Assembly: GCA_964017195.1 (NCBI GenBank)
Contig: OZ024894.1
Location: forward strand, 4,738,347 to 4,802,346
Length of the DNA stretch: 64,000 nt
Source: Siderastrea radians
Taxonomy: Eukaryota > Cnidaria > Anthozoa > Scleractinia > Rhizangiidae
Direction: 5' to 3'
The number at the start of each line of letters is the position of its first letter. Within the stretch, counting starts at the first letter, position 1. The notes beneath the pieces are model-generated. The model saw only the letters and a list, made by a program, of their open reading frames with translations. It was not told the DNA's origin and searched no databases. Shown piece by piece: positions 46,188 to 57,687 of the stretch. Position numbers and translations under genes: made by a program.

Positions 46188-47738
46188 TACAAAGTTGTAA
46201 AGGGCTGGAAAGAATTGTCCTCGAAGGTGCAAAAGGTCTATAATAATCAGGATTGAAGTCTCCATTGAAGGCACGCTAGTTAATAGAATGGAAAGTAAGA
46301 AAAGCCGTTCTTTCATCAGCTCACCGATCTATTGTTAATTGTCGAGTTAGCGGTCTCATTTTTACGGCGCAAATGGTGTGAGCGCTGGAAAACGCACTGT
46401 ACATTTGTTCTATCAGAAATTGTTAATCCTACTGTGAATGGACCAGGACTAGAGAGCAAGTCGAAAAACAGAATCTAATAAAAGGAAATTGCTGGCTTTC
46501 TGAATTGCATTGAATGCCATATCAACAGCATACAAGGGACCCGGTGTTAAGCAAATTATGAAGGGAAAGCTGTTCAAGTAAACACCGCTGACCAGTAACG
46601 TCCCACGACGTTTGTTATTGTCTCTTCCACTTCAGAGAAAGCTGTTGTCTGCAGTTTTTACACCGTAAGTTGGAGTGAAATTCTTGGCTAAATGGAATCC
46701 TAGTTGAAAGGAGGCATCTTTCCATCTTTTGGAGTGAATGGTGACGTCTGATCGAGAAGTAGAGCGAAAGGCTACGGTGGAAATGTACCTGTACTGACTG
46801 AACTCCATGTTGGCTTCTTTCTGCCGACAGTGCCACCAAACCTGATTTCAGTGGGCTTAAATAAGGGGATGGACTACTGCCGGGGATAAATAACACTACC
46901 AGCTGAAAGAAAAGGTTTAGAACACTGGATTTCCAAACAATGCGAGTGCTGTACAGAAAGAACCAGGTCGCTCAACGTGAGTCGAAAAGTGGAGAAATGA
47001 ACAAATCTGTCAAGTAAGCTGTACTTCGATTCAAATCGTTTCCAAAAATACGGTTCATGAACGGTTGTTTTCATCAGAGAATTACTTAACAGACAATTTT
47101 CTTTAACTCTCAAGGTCGTTTCAGCTTCCTTCCGATTTTTCCAGCAAACTTACAGAATGTTAATTTTGACAAAATTTAAGAAATCTCATTTTTACGGTTT
47201 CTTTGTTGATTGCCATGAAAACAAAATAAGCCCGCCCCGCTGAGAATTTTACAGATTTAGTAACTGCAATGTCTGTTGTAAGCTATCCATGTAGTTTCAA
47301 TTCTAGAACTGATGTACTTTTGGAGATATTAAAAGAAATGTACTGCTTGTTTTACTCACGAATAAAAATGGCCGAGACATGATGTAGTTAATTCGCCGTT
47401 TATATTGTTTACGGTAAACCTAATGAAAAGCCATATACATGGAAAGAAACTAGAATAGTGCTTTTACATTTGTCCCAAGTCTCGAGTTGTAGTGTTGTAA
47501 CAAACTTGAGAAATAACGTTTTAAATTTTGCAGTTTTCACAACAGTTTTTGAGTTCAAAATTGGGTTCTCGGGCGTCAACAAACATTCGCAGTTACCATG
47601 GCAACAATTTAGTTATGACCTTAATAATTGCCATTTTCGAACATCCCCCATGGATATCTACTTGCGTGCAAATTTGAGTGGGGGGTCAAAATTTTTCATT
47701 TCCCACTTTGTTTGATTCTTACAGAGAATTGCTCTTAA

Positions 47739-48394
47739 GATACTGAAGAATTAAAAAATGCACTTTTTTGTAATCGATGGATCGCGATTTACAGCAATGC
47801 TTTAAGCCACCTAAGTTTGGTCTTTTTTTTATTATTCTAAAATTTTATTTTGGGTTCACGTTTTATCCACGCGAAGGACAGCTCCACCTGATTTTATACT
47901 ACTCAATGATCAGTCAAAGTCTCTGTTGTGTCACTTCAGATTAAGATACTCTCTCTTAATTTCAAGTCTTACCAACAATTATTAGCTTTTTGAAAGAGCA
48001 AACTTGTTCATGTTGGAATTGGAAGCCTTTAACCTTCTTTTCCTAAAAAAGGCAACACAAAATTTACATCTAGTTTACCTCGCTTTCATGAACTTTCGCC
48101 ATTAGTGGGTGCAACTATAACAACTACAACAACAAAGCGAAACGTTGTACGACAATGTACAAGAGAAAACAGCATCTATACGTTATAGCCCGATTCTCAG
48201 ACGGTCCGAGGTCGCTCGCCCAAACTCCCTCTTCAGTTTGGGCGAGCGACCTCGGACCGTCTGAGAATCAGGCTACTATAAGTTATTGTATGAATTTTTT
48301 CAAAAAGAAAGAAAGATCTAGAAAGATACTAGATCGATTTTCATATCAGATAGAGTGAGCTAATCACTAAAATGCAAAATTAAAGAGGTAACTT
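47739..48394. repeat. Spacer past exon T, unit D, resumed after E3
   Basis: Shared with 18700-19436. Holds the hairpin at 48186-48275. No gene. Confidence 0.55.
48186..48275. repeat. Hairpin MITE, unit D copy
   Basis: 90-bp foldback, ends TAGCCCGATTCTCAGACGGT. Confidence 0.75.
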
Positions 48395-48435
48395 CTTTAC
48401 TAGACAGGCGCTCTAACCAACTGAGCTACGGCGCC
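48395..48435 (-). pseudogene. tRNA-Thr 5' fragment, unit D
   Basis: Keeps the acceptor 5' strand, D arm and anticodon loop; variable and T arms are deleted at the same place as in 23568-23609, indicating common descent. Confidence 0.8.
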
Positions 48436-48970
48436 ATGCGAATGCTTAACGTTATGTCACATCTGATTACATGAAGGGTCTGGGTTTTCTACAGTATTTC
48501 TTATTCTTCAAAACTTGTCAAAGAAAATGCGTTCTATTTGCTTGATTGGTAAGCTCTTTAAAGCTTAAAAGCATTTTTAAGCGAGGATATCGATGAGGTA
48601 TGCGAGGGTCATGGGTCGAACTCGCATCCACCCTTCGGACCTCTCTGGCACTACAGCTCATTTTCCTTTCGGTAAGGGCAATACCAACTACCAAACACAA
48701 ACGCCCGGAAACTATTTACTAGTAAATTTAATCCGCCAGACATTGTTAACTAGTGAATATGCTCCGCCCAAACCGCTATTTACTCGAACGAGACCGTCTC
48801 ATATTTTGTCACATTGGACTAGCATAAGTCTCTGAACGCCCACATTTGAGTTAAAATTAAAGAAAAAAACAGGCGGCACAGAATTAGTCGTAAGGACAAA
48901 AGCACATACGCCACTGATTTCAAGGTGATCGAGGTTATAATTATTAGACGTTCTAAATAAAAGAAAAAGT

Positions 48971-49042
48971 GGGCCTGTCCGGGAGTCGAACCCGGGACCT
49001 CTCGCACCCTAAGCGAGAATCATGCCACTAGACCAACAGGCC
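48971..49042 (-). tRNA. tRNA-Pro(AGG)
   Basis: 72-nt intact cloverleaf, loop TTAGGGT, Pol III terminator follows the 3' end. Confidence 0.93.
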
Positions 49043-49506
49043 CCACACACACAAGGTTAGAAAATTAAAAATTAAAAGATATCAAAAATTAAAATACGTT
49101 ATTTATTAATTGATCATAACGGTTTAAACAACATTGATCAAGAAACTAATGTTGTGTTTGCCTCGACCTCTTTCTTGAAACTTTGTTACGAAAATGTTCT
49201 TATTTCTTTGTAAGTGATTAGATGAAAGCTAATATTCAAACAAAAGGTCTTTGAACCTTGCCTCGTTCTCCACAAAGAAGAAAGAGACAACTCGAATAAA
49301 AATTGCCTCGATGACATTCTCTCCCACGGAGTCCACGATCCTCAGCTGGTTGTTTGTCTTGGAAAAATTCACTTTAAAATAATTTATATATTTTTCTCTT
49401 CGACAATTGGCCTGCGTAGTAAGTGTTTCGTAGGCGCGTTTAAAACGTTTTTTGCTTTTTGTCTGCACCAATTTTCGAACGACCTTCTACAGTATAACAA
49501 TCATTA

Positions 49507-50630
49507 CAGTATGTTGCCCAGTAACCGACCACTTTATCTCCCTTCACTCGGGAGAACGAATTCTGAAATTTGGCCCTGACACAGCAAATTTAGTGACAAT
49601 TATAACGTTAAAAGGTTGACGTTTTCAGTAGAGTATCCGTTGCGCAATTTAAATTTTTGAAAAGGTCATACGTTGCCCAGTATCCGTACACCGGGCCCAC
49701 TATCCGACCATGGCAATAAGTGTGTTATCCACAGAACATTTCAAAACCCAAGCCACACGTACTTCACTTTTAAGATCATTCAAGTAGTGAGGTGTTCGAA
49801 GTGGAAATAGAATTGAGGTTGTAAGGCCTGATACTAGCGTCATGATAAATAGATATTGTTTTAAATACCGTCACCATTGACATCGAAATCTTTTCTCTAC
49901 AAAGGAAACCGAAATGTTCGAAATTTGAATGATTTTGAAGTCATCCAAATTGCCCGACGTGACGTGGATCCCATTTTCGTGACTTGATGTTAAACGTGAC
50001 TTTCCTAGCAGACAAACACACAGAAAATGATTTGCCTCGAATAATAAATAAAGCCACTTTTTACAGAATTTCCTATGGCTGGCCATTCAATAATACTAGC
50101 CATTTAATAATACTTTTGATATCAGTTTAAGTGCCGAAATAAATTTTGTAGAAGCCTTTAAAATAATTTTAGACATCAACAGAAAACTGTCGGTTGGATA
50201 CATGAGCACCTTAGCTCGGAACTGAGTCAAAACTATTAACTTCTGTTTTGCTAAAAATTTTGAAGCTAATTAGAAATTCAATTAGGCTCTCAATACTTTA
50301 TCTCTTTTATTCTAATAACGCCAAATTTCTTAATTTTTCCTTGAAAATATCGCAGATAACAGACTCTCATTTGAACACCGGTAATTTCACTACGTAGTAA
50401 AAAACGTCAAATTTATCCCTCGAGGTTTTACTCATCTAAACAGAGTGTCGACTTCTACAAGTCTCCGTTGCGCAATAAGGCCATTAAACCAAGCAACTGG
50501 AAGCTGAAATAATATACGTTTCTTCGGAATACTTAGTTTTTCGCCAATTTTTAAGTCCGCACGAAACATTTAAGTTGAAGTTTTGTTGGTCGGATACTGG
50601 TACCGGTCGGATACTGGGCAACAAAGGCTG
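49507..50630. mobile_element. Element Q4
   Basis: TA-flanked, left end CAGTATGTTGCCC, right end GGGCAACAAAGGCTG with the same deviation as Q1. Conserved minus-strand frame at 49871-50086. Confidence 0.77.
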
Positions 50631-51191
50631 TATCACAGGAAAGTGCGTACCGCGGCTCAGGATTAACATATTAATGTCGCTTCCTTAGGACATCTTTAAT
50701 GCAGACTCAAAGTTTAAGCCAAAATCGAACTTGCACTAATGAATTCCTCCATCTCCTCTGCGACTCAACAAAGAATTGAAGCAAATGATACAATGTTCGA
50801 GATCGTGCAACTGTTATCACTCATAACAAAAAGCAAGTTGAACGACGTATTTTTTAGCGCCAGGATAAATTACCTGAATTCTTTTAATTAATTCTTTTGC
50901 CGTTCAACATGTTGATTGTTGTTTAAAGGAGCAGAGTCTGTTCTGTTTCGTTCAACAATGTTCAAGATGTTGAATAACCTTTTTTCATCATTCGACATGG
51001 CATGCATGATAAACAGTTCAACATTTTTTAGTCATCAGTCGCAACATTTTTTGTCCCGGCTTTAAAGGAAACAACTTCAATTACTAAGTTCAAGATTGTG
51101 ATTAAGGATAACAAATGTTTGGAGAAAACAATTTTTATCCGTTGTTTATGTTCTCTCTTTCCGTCGGATGTGTTCCAATGACAACAGTCAA

Positions 51192-51698
51192 TTCACCTTA
51201 TCTATTTACATGATTTATTCTCTATTGCTGATCAGTCAGGGGGTCTGCAATGGATCTTAATAGCAGGGCCGTAGCCAGTATGAGGCAAGCCTAGGCACTT
51301 GCCTCAGTCATTTTTTTGTTTAACACCCTAAATACCTAGGAAGAGAATTTAGCTATGGACATGGCCTCAGTCATAATTTTCTTCTGGCTACGGCCCTGAA
51401 TAGTAGTCGGACAAAGAGCTGTAAAACATATTTCTCGATCCTTTCTTCGACGATTCGTAACTTTCTATGTTTGTAGTTGGTGGTGTTAGGCTCAAAGACT
51501 TATTTTTAGTCCTTTTTACAGCCAGAAAAATATTTCCTTATAAGGGTGAAACTTTAACACCTAGCAACACTGTTTCGGAGAAAGGATCGAGAAATATGTT
51601 CCACAGTTCTTTGTCTGATTACTATTCGTTTTTTTTTTTCAGTCTCTACTGGAGAACCTCTGACTGATCAACAATAGAGAATAAAAAGATAACGTGAA
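51192..51698. mobile_element. Foldback element, unit E copy
   Basis: As 13857-14416; includes a MITE copy with an internal deletion (51264-51398). Confidence 0.66.
51264..51398. mobile_element. MITE, unit E copy (135 bp, shortened)
   Basis: Perfect 15-bp ends CAGGGCCGTAGCCAG / CTGGCTACGGCCCTG. One of the two internal direct repeats is missing. Confidence 0.75.
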
Positions 51699-51931
51699 AT
51701 AACAAACGCCAGTCTTGCCTGGCTCCTTGGCGAGAGATCTCAATAGACTGGCATAACTCGAGGAAGGTATTCAAAATCCACTGTTTACAATCCAAATGTC
51801 AAAGTGGCGAAATTTAACACGAAACGGGCTCTCTAAACTTACCTTCTGTTGACTTTGGAAATTCTCTTTTTTTAATCGATATCATGATATAATGGTTATA
51901 TTGTACATACAATGTTGATTTCTATCATCTC

Positions 51932-52134
51932 ATGCAAAGAAAAGATGAAACGAAGAAAGTCTATCTCCCTTACATTACCTGTATTAATGATGAACCGTTT
52001 GAAGTCATTTTTCGATCAACCACAGGTGCAAGTGCCTTACATTATTTAATCCGATTTTTTTCTGATGCATTTAGAAATAAACTGAACATGTTTGAGCCAC
52101 GTAAATATATTCAGACCTCCTGAAATGCTTAAAG
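51932..52134 (+). pseudogene. Candidate exon b, unit E copy, frameshifted near its end
   Basis: Open for about 57 codons and very close to the unit A copy. A TA duplication (AAATATATTC) shifts the last ten codons. Donor GTATAA kept. Confidence 0.5.
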
Positions 52135-52484
52135 GTATAACACAGACAACAAAAATCAGCCAAAAAGGACTTGCTATTACTGCGTTAATAACAGGAGTAT
52201 CCAACGACACATTTTTCAGAATTGAAGTATTATTGGCCTAAACGCCTTTATAGTGTCCACAAGCATGTTTTGGGTTAATATTTAACTTCCGTGGGCAAAA
52301 ATATCCGCTCTTCAGTGCCAGCAAGCTGCAAATTTAACACTTAAAGATGCCAGCCAGAATTCGTGTTCCCCATCCTTTTTCCCAGCCAGAAAGAGGTTTA
52401 GTACGAGATTTTCCCAGCAATTTTTCTTGTGACATGATTTTTGCCAACCAGGGGATTGTTCCCTACTCACGAACAAAACATAAC

Positions 52485-52917
52485 TGGACCGATGGCGAGA
52501 TAGTGCAGTACGGACTTTCAAGTATATGTGTTTGTTAAATAAGTATTTTCCCGTTGCATTTATTAAATTAGTATTACTATACATTTTACTTACCTCCATA
52601 CTTTAACACGCTGAAGGTAGTCAGCAATCATGGCAACAAGGACACAATATTTGGACCGATGGCGAGATAGTGCAGTACGGACTTTCAAGTATATGTGTTT
52701 GTTAAATAAGTATTTTCCCGTTGCATTTATTAGCTCGTAAGAGGTCACAGCGGTAGTCAGCAATCATGGCAACAAGGACACAATATTTGGACCGACGGCG
52801 AGATAGTGCAGTACGGACTTTCAAGTATATGTGTTTGTTAAATAAGTATTTTCCCGTTGCATTTATTAAATTAGTATTACTATACATTTTACTTACCTCC
52901 ATACTTTAACACGCTGA
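52485..52917. repeat. Direct repeats, 80-127 bp, three copies
   Basis: Units starting GGACCGATGGCGAGATAGTG at about 52486, 52651 and 52790. Copies one and three match over about 127 bp, copy two over about 80. They are joined by GGTAGTCAGCAATCATGGCA linkers. Confidence 0.8.
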
Positions 52918-53729
52918 ACTCTCCACGGAAAAGGTCTATTTCCACTTCGCATTTGGGGATGTAGAATAAAATCATTGTTTCTTGTTAAACATATGTCTCT
53001 GGGTTGTGCATATTTGAGTTTATGGTATTAAAGGACCGCAACTCATTTTTTCCAGCTGTTAATCTCAAAGATAAGATTTAAAGCTACATTTTTCTAAAAA
53101 TACAACATTATTTGTTGTAAAAGCTATTCTGTGAGATAGCAAGGTCACATCTGAAATTTTTGAATCCTTACACTATTTTTACACCAAAACTAAATTAATT
53201 CAGGCAAATTTAGAAAATAATATGTTAACGAAACTACAAACGAAAACATTTTTAGAGCCCCTTCTTTTCTGTTTAAAAAGCCAATAATATATCACCAGAA
53301 AATATAGATATGGCGTTCAAAAGGCTATGAATTGCCCTTTTGTTGATGAACTCACACCTGATGTGCTCGTTACGTTGGTATTGTGAAACAGGGCTAACAT
53401 GAGTTCAACAAGAACAAGGTTATTTGGAAATTTGTATGTTGCAGCCCTGAATCTTAAGTTCTCCAACAATAGCCAAAGAGAAAGCATCGTGACTTCTTCT
53501 TGACGAACAAAACTAAAGAACGCAAACTGCAATAATTATGTTTCTTACTGGAGTATGGTCACCAACACCGGTTGCAAGCAGGGCTCATATGAGTTGGCGT
53601 CCCCAACCAAGGCAACAAGAACAAAATAATTAGGTTATTATTGTATATTGCAGTCCTGAATGTCATGTTCTCCGACAATAGCAAAAAGAAAGCATCTTGA
53701 CTTATTCCCGGCAACAAGGACACAATAAT

Positions 53730-55290
53730 TAGGCCAACCGAAATATACCTCGAGCAATTTATTTGCCTGTAAAACTGATAAAAGCAAATTGCAATTATTG
53801 TGCTGTCATCGCACTATGAGTCACCAACACCAACGCAAGTTCGTAAGAGGTCACAGCGGTAGTCAGCAATCATGGCAACAAGGACACAATATTTACGCAT
53901 TTTGCTTATCAGAGTTCTAAGTGATTAGGAAAGGTACATTTTTTCTTGGGAGGAGAGGGCTGGGGAATTTTGGTATTTTTTCCCAAAAAAAGTGTTGGCC
54001 CTCCCTTGCATTTTAATAAAAAAAAAACTCCTGACCCCCACCTTTAAGTGACTGACAAAAGTGTGACCCTCCCCTCACTACTACATGGTATGTTCCATGC
54101 TGTAGAAACCTCAGAACGTTTCGCTTGTGAACGCAAAATGTTTGAATATGAATATATCTCGATATTGAATGAGTGCACGCTGAAACAAGGAAAATGCGAA
54201 CAATCAGTGTGGGATATTTACGTTTTATAGCTGAAGTTTGAATATGGAAGTATTTGAGTATTATAAAGGTTTTGAACATAAAATATCTAAGGGAAAATAC
54301 ACGCGCTTCTTTCTCCGACTAGCCGGCATTGCTGTTGGTTATTTTAACAGAAAGGTTTAATTGTTTAGCATGCGAAATCTGCCTCTCAAAAACAAATATT
54401 TCCTACATTTCCGACAGGGTAGAGCGCATTGTTGGATCTACTAGTAACTCTTCAGAACTAAACGACTCAGGAGATCAGGCAACGGATAGCCAACAGCAAG
54501 AAGCTGAAGAAACGATACCTGAGTCAAGCACTTCTCGATACGGACGGAAAAGGACACGAGTCCTCCGAGAAAAACTATGTGCCATGGCATAATATACATG
54601 TAGAAATGTAACCTAGTACCTACAATAAAACACCAAATTAAATAAAAGTAGGTGAAAAGAAAAACGTAATCTGTAAAAAAAATGGAAACCAACATCACAA
54701 AAATTTTCATTAAAAAATTCTGGAAAAGATGTGTGACCCTCCCTTGAATAGCTCACAAGAGGTATGGCCCTCCCCTTTTGGTGCTCACTTTCACTGATGA
54801 CCCTCCTCTATGAGGCCCCAGCCCTCCCCCCTTCCTCCCACTCCAAGAAAAAACGTACCTTCCCTTAGATACCTACTTCGAAACTGGCGAACCGAGAATA
54901 CATCTCGAGCAATTTATTTGCCGGTAAACCTGATAAAAGCAAATTGCAATTATTGTGCTACCATCGCACTATGAGTCACCAACACCAATGCAAGCTCGTG
55001 AGAGGTCAAAGCGGTAGTCAGCAACCATGGCAACAAGGACACAATAATTAGGCATTTTGCTTATCAGAGTTCTAAGCGATACCTACTTCGAAACTGGCGA
55101 ACCGAAAATACATCTCGAGCCATTTATTTACCGGTCAAACTGATAAAAGCAAATTGCAATTATTGTGCTACCATCGCACTATGAGTCACCAAAACCAATG
55201 CAAGCTCGTCAGAGGTCATAGCGGTAGTCAGCAACCATGGCAACAAGGACACAGTAATTAAGCATTTTGTTTTTTACAGTTTGGAATGAT
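53730..55290. repeat. About 212-bp tandem repeat, three copies, split by a nested element
   Basis: Copies at about 53730-53930, 54869-55080 and 55081-55290 share ACCTACTTCGAAACTGGCGA, CATCGCACTATGAGTCACCA and the CATGGCAACAAGGACACA word. Confidence 0.75.
53930..54870. mobile_element. Nested element in the 212-bp repeat
   Basis: Ends GGTACATTTTTTCTTGGGAGG and the complement of a GAAAAAACGTACC right end. Inside is a frame at 54329-54592 rich in S, E, Q with RYGRKRTRVLREK; not recognised. Confidence 0.55.
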
Positions 55291-56656
55291 ACCTACTTCG
55301 AAGCAACCAAAAATACACTCCGAGCAATTTATTTGTCGCTGAAACTGATAAAAACAAATTGCTTGCCGCGCCAAAGTTAATTTTGCCTTACCTCACTTGC
55401 GCGACAAACGCGCGAGATGTTACTCCGGGTCACCGAACTGACCGAATTCGCGCACGCTCATTGACTACAGATGAACGGTTACTGGCCGGTTATATTTCAG
55501 AGCGGTAGTTGGCAATTCTTAGCGATTTGAACGGGCGCATGAAAACGGAAATCAATATTGTTTAATTGCTCAAAAGCCAGAGAATTCAAATACACAATGA
55601 CACGGGTGGATCTGTTACTTAGCGTTGAAATTCATCTGAAATTCAGCGGTCTGTGAATTGGCGGTCGAATAAATAACAGCTCTTATTTTAGAAACTGGAT
55701 TACATTAACGGATCTTTACTGCTCAGATTACGCTGTCAAATAACGACATTTACTTTCGAGTAAAAAAGGACCCTACTCTCAATTCTGAAGACTTCAAACC
55801 ATACAACTCCTGAAATACTGCTGTAGATTTTGTTTGAGAAATCACTGAGAAATGCCGGCTGCGAACTTCCCAGCGGGCTAAATAAACAAGATTTCAAAAA
55901 CATCGATTGATTTCTTGAAAGCTCCTGAATGGAAAACTGCACAATCACCCATCTAATCTGAGACCTTAGCCACTTACCTCTCAAAAACAGCAGAAATATA
56001 CAAAGCCGACCATGTTTTCCAATTCTGCGGCCAGTAATTCGTGGAGTTACAAAAAGGTCAACCGCCCAAAACTGCTCAAACTGTAACAATTGGTAGGCGT
56101 CTGTTTTGTGTCTTTAGTTGACAGCAAAAAAAAAGCTTAACCAGAAAAAGACTAAATAGTTCACTAGTTAACAAAAAGACACGAACACGCGGCGTGACAT
56201 CCTGTCGTTTGCCAGCCACAGTAGGTGACAATTTGTCACGCTAGCCGGAAGAGTTCAATTTTTTCAAGCCAGAGCGTAAGATGGGTCACAGATCCCAGCA
56301 AGCTTTCACTAGCATTAAATTCCCAGCACGATTTGCTATGCCAGTGAAAAATTTGCCAGCCAGCTCAAGAATAGCCTGAAGAGCGGATATTTTGCGGAGC
56401 GGTTCCGTTGGGTACCCCTGTAATAAGCTATTTTGTGTGGACTTTTTACGCATTTTAAATGGCCTTTCCTCTTTATGACATGCTGCAATCTCACGGAGAA
56501 CAAGAATCAGCCAAAAATGACTTGCTATTACTGTATTAATAAACTGGTTCGTGCACACTTTTACCGTCATTCCAAATGACCTTTCCTCTTTATGACATGC
56601 AGTCTCACGTACTAAGTTCGAAGTGAAGGTGCCGTAATCAGGTGCATCCCACAGGA

Positions 56657-57197
56657 AACAACCACATCCGCTAAGGAAGGCAATAGCAAGGCTGTAAATA
56701 GCCTGAGAACTAAGATGCGTATCTGGCTGAGAAAAGACAACGAATAATACGCCTGTGTGCGTGTTCGCACGTTAGGTTACGCAAGCATTATAAAAAGGTT
56801 TAAGCACAGGCAATTTCTACCTAAGGGAAAAAGTTTCCACTTTGCTACACGTAGACAGACCCTCAACGGTTGCCAAATAAGGTTGTTAATCGTACATGAA
56901 ACTACATCTTGTAGCCATGCATTCTGGATTGTTGAAAACCGTTTTCAATTTTTGCGCTCGACACAAAAGCAACCGGCTGGCTTTTGTCACCGGTCTTCAA
57001 AACTAAACAATCATTTCAATATTTAAAATAGAAACGTATTCGCAGAGGATCGCCACCATGATGGGGAGAAGAGTACTCACTTGTGGAAGAAAGTCGAAAA
57101 GAAAAGGCTCTAATATCAGAGTTTCACAGGGGACCCACTCCCAAAGGGACTTCATGAAGGTGGTCTCAAAAGAGTGTTCTTAGATATACAATTGGCA
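56657..57197 (+). pseudogene. Candidate exon c, unit E copy, broken
   Basis: Has the same TAA (about 56746) as the unit B copy and the two-base length change near 57065. Acceptor CACAG present, donor region GGCAGTATAT. Confidence 0.5.
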
Positions 57198-57461
57198 GTA
57201 TATTAAACAAGGTGAAGCTCTTCTTCCATTGTTTCTTCAAATGATAGACAAGAACTTGGGCATTCTTACGTGATGAGAAAAAAGGGGAAATTTTACTTTT
57301 TTGGAAATTCCACCTACGCTGATCATACGATTTTACCTTAAATGACCAGCTAGCTGGTCAAAGATTTCGCGCCCTCTTTAATTTTCCTTGTTGCTATTCC
57401 GTAATCCCTGTGAGTCTAGCTATAACTATGTTTCAATTCCAACATCAACTCACATTTTCAG

Positions 57462-57687
57462 TAAGTTCCACTTCTAAGAGCGAACCTTTCTACAGCTCGT
57501 ACAGACCAGCGTGTGAGATCTTGAACTTCTAACTTTACAGAAAAAAAGATATAGCAAATTTTGCTGTAATATTCATCCACGATGAGAACGCTAAGGATCA
57601 ACGTTACGTTCTCAATACATTATTCTATTATTCTTATTTGCCTCTTCATGAGGATTTCTTCTGCTGCTACCTGCCATTGCTCTAAAG
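57462..57687 (+). pseudogene. Candidate exon d, unit E copy, frameshifted
   Basis: 226 bases, seven A in the A-run. Acceptor CATTTTCAG followed by TAAG not TGAG. Donor TCTAAAG|GTAAGG. Confidence 0.5.

Larger units (their letters stand above)
42739..47734. mobile_element. TTAA-flanked foldback transposon E3 (5.0 kb)
   Basis: TTAA at 42735-42738 and 47735-47738; ends GAGCAATTCTCTGTAAG and complement. The inverted copy near 24185 shows the uninserted site (TAACTTAAGATACTGAAG). The arms extend about 1.6 kb (42739-44440 and 46130-47734) and end in simple repeats. The left arm has an extra 110 bp (44117-44226) with an AAT microsatellite and a hairpin. The middle holds a nested MITE (45150-45602) and minus-strand frames (44586-44948, 44804-45094) that I cannot assign. 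Confidence 0.85.
39126..50630 (+). repeat. Tandem unit D
   Basis: More diverged in its first 900 bases; exon b and most of the foldback element are deleted around 39700-39850. It then has exons c, d and T, element E3, hairpin, tRNA-Thr fragment, tRNA-Pro and Q4. Bases 39126-39956 hold no gene I can support. Confidence 0.78.
52191..56420. mobile_element. 4.2-kb insertion with imperfect inverted ends and tandem repeats
   Basis: Sister units read through here (GCGTTAATAAGCTGG). The left end ACAGGAGTATCCAACG and the complement of the right end, CAGGGGTACCCAACG, are similar. TAATA flanks both sides. A subterminal AAAATATCCGCTCTTCAG is also shared. The interior has two tandem-repeat systems and a nested element (53930-54870). 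No transposase recognised. The superfamily is open. Confidence 0.65.

Noticed and set aside
46019..46243. Frame with a VCLFVCLF repeat
   Set aside because: It is the (TTTG)n microsatellite read as protein.
48819..49007. Minus-strand frame MREVPGSTPGQ..., also at 11495, 38438 and 63381
   Set aside because: It is the translated tRNA-Pro gene and its 3' flank, not a protein.
52485..52917. Possible CRISPR-like direct repeats
   Set aside because: Repeats are long and uneven, spacers are not unique short sequences, and the context is a eukaryotic transposon.
55736..56089. 117-codon minus frame in the 4.2-kb insertion
   Set aside because: Composition is not protein-like, no motif, single copy.
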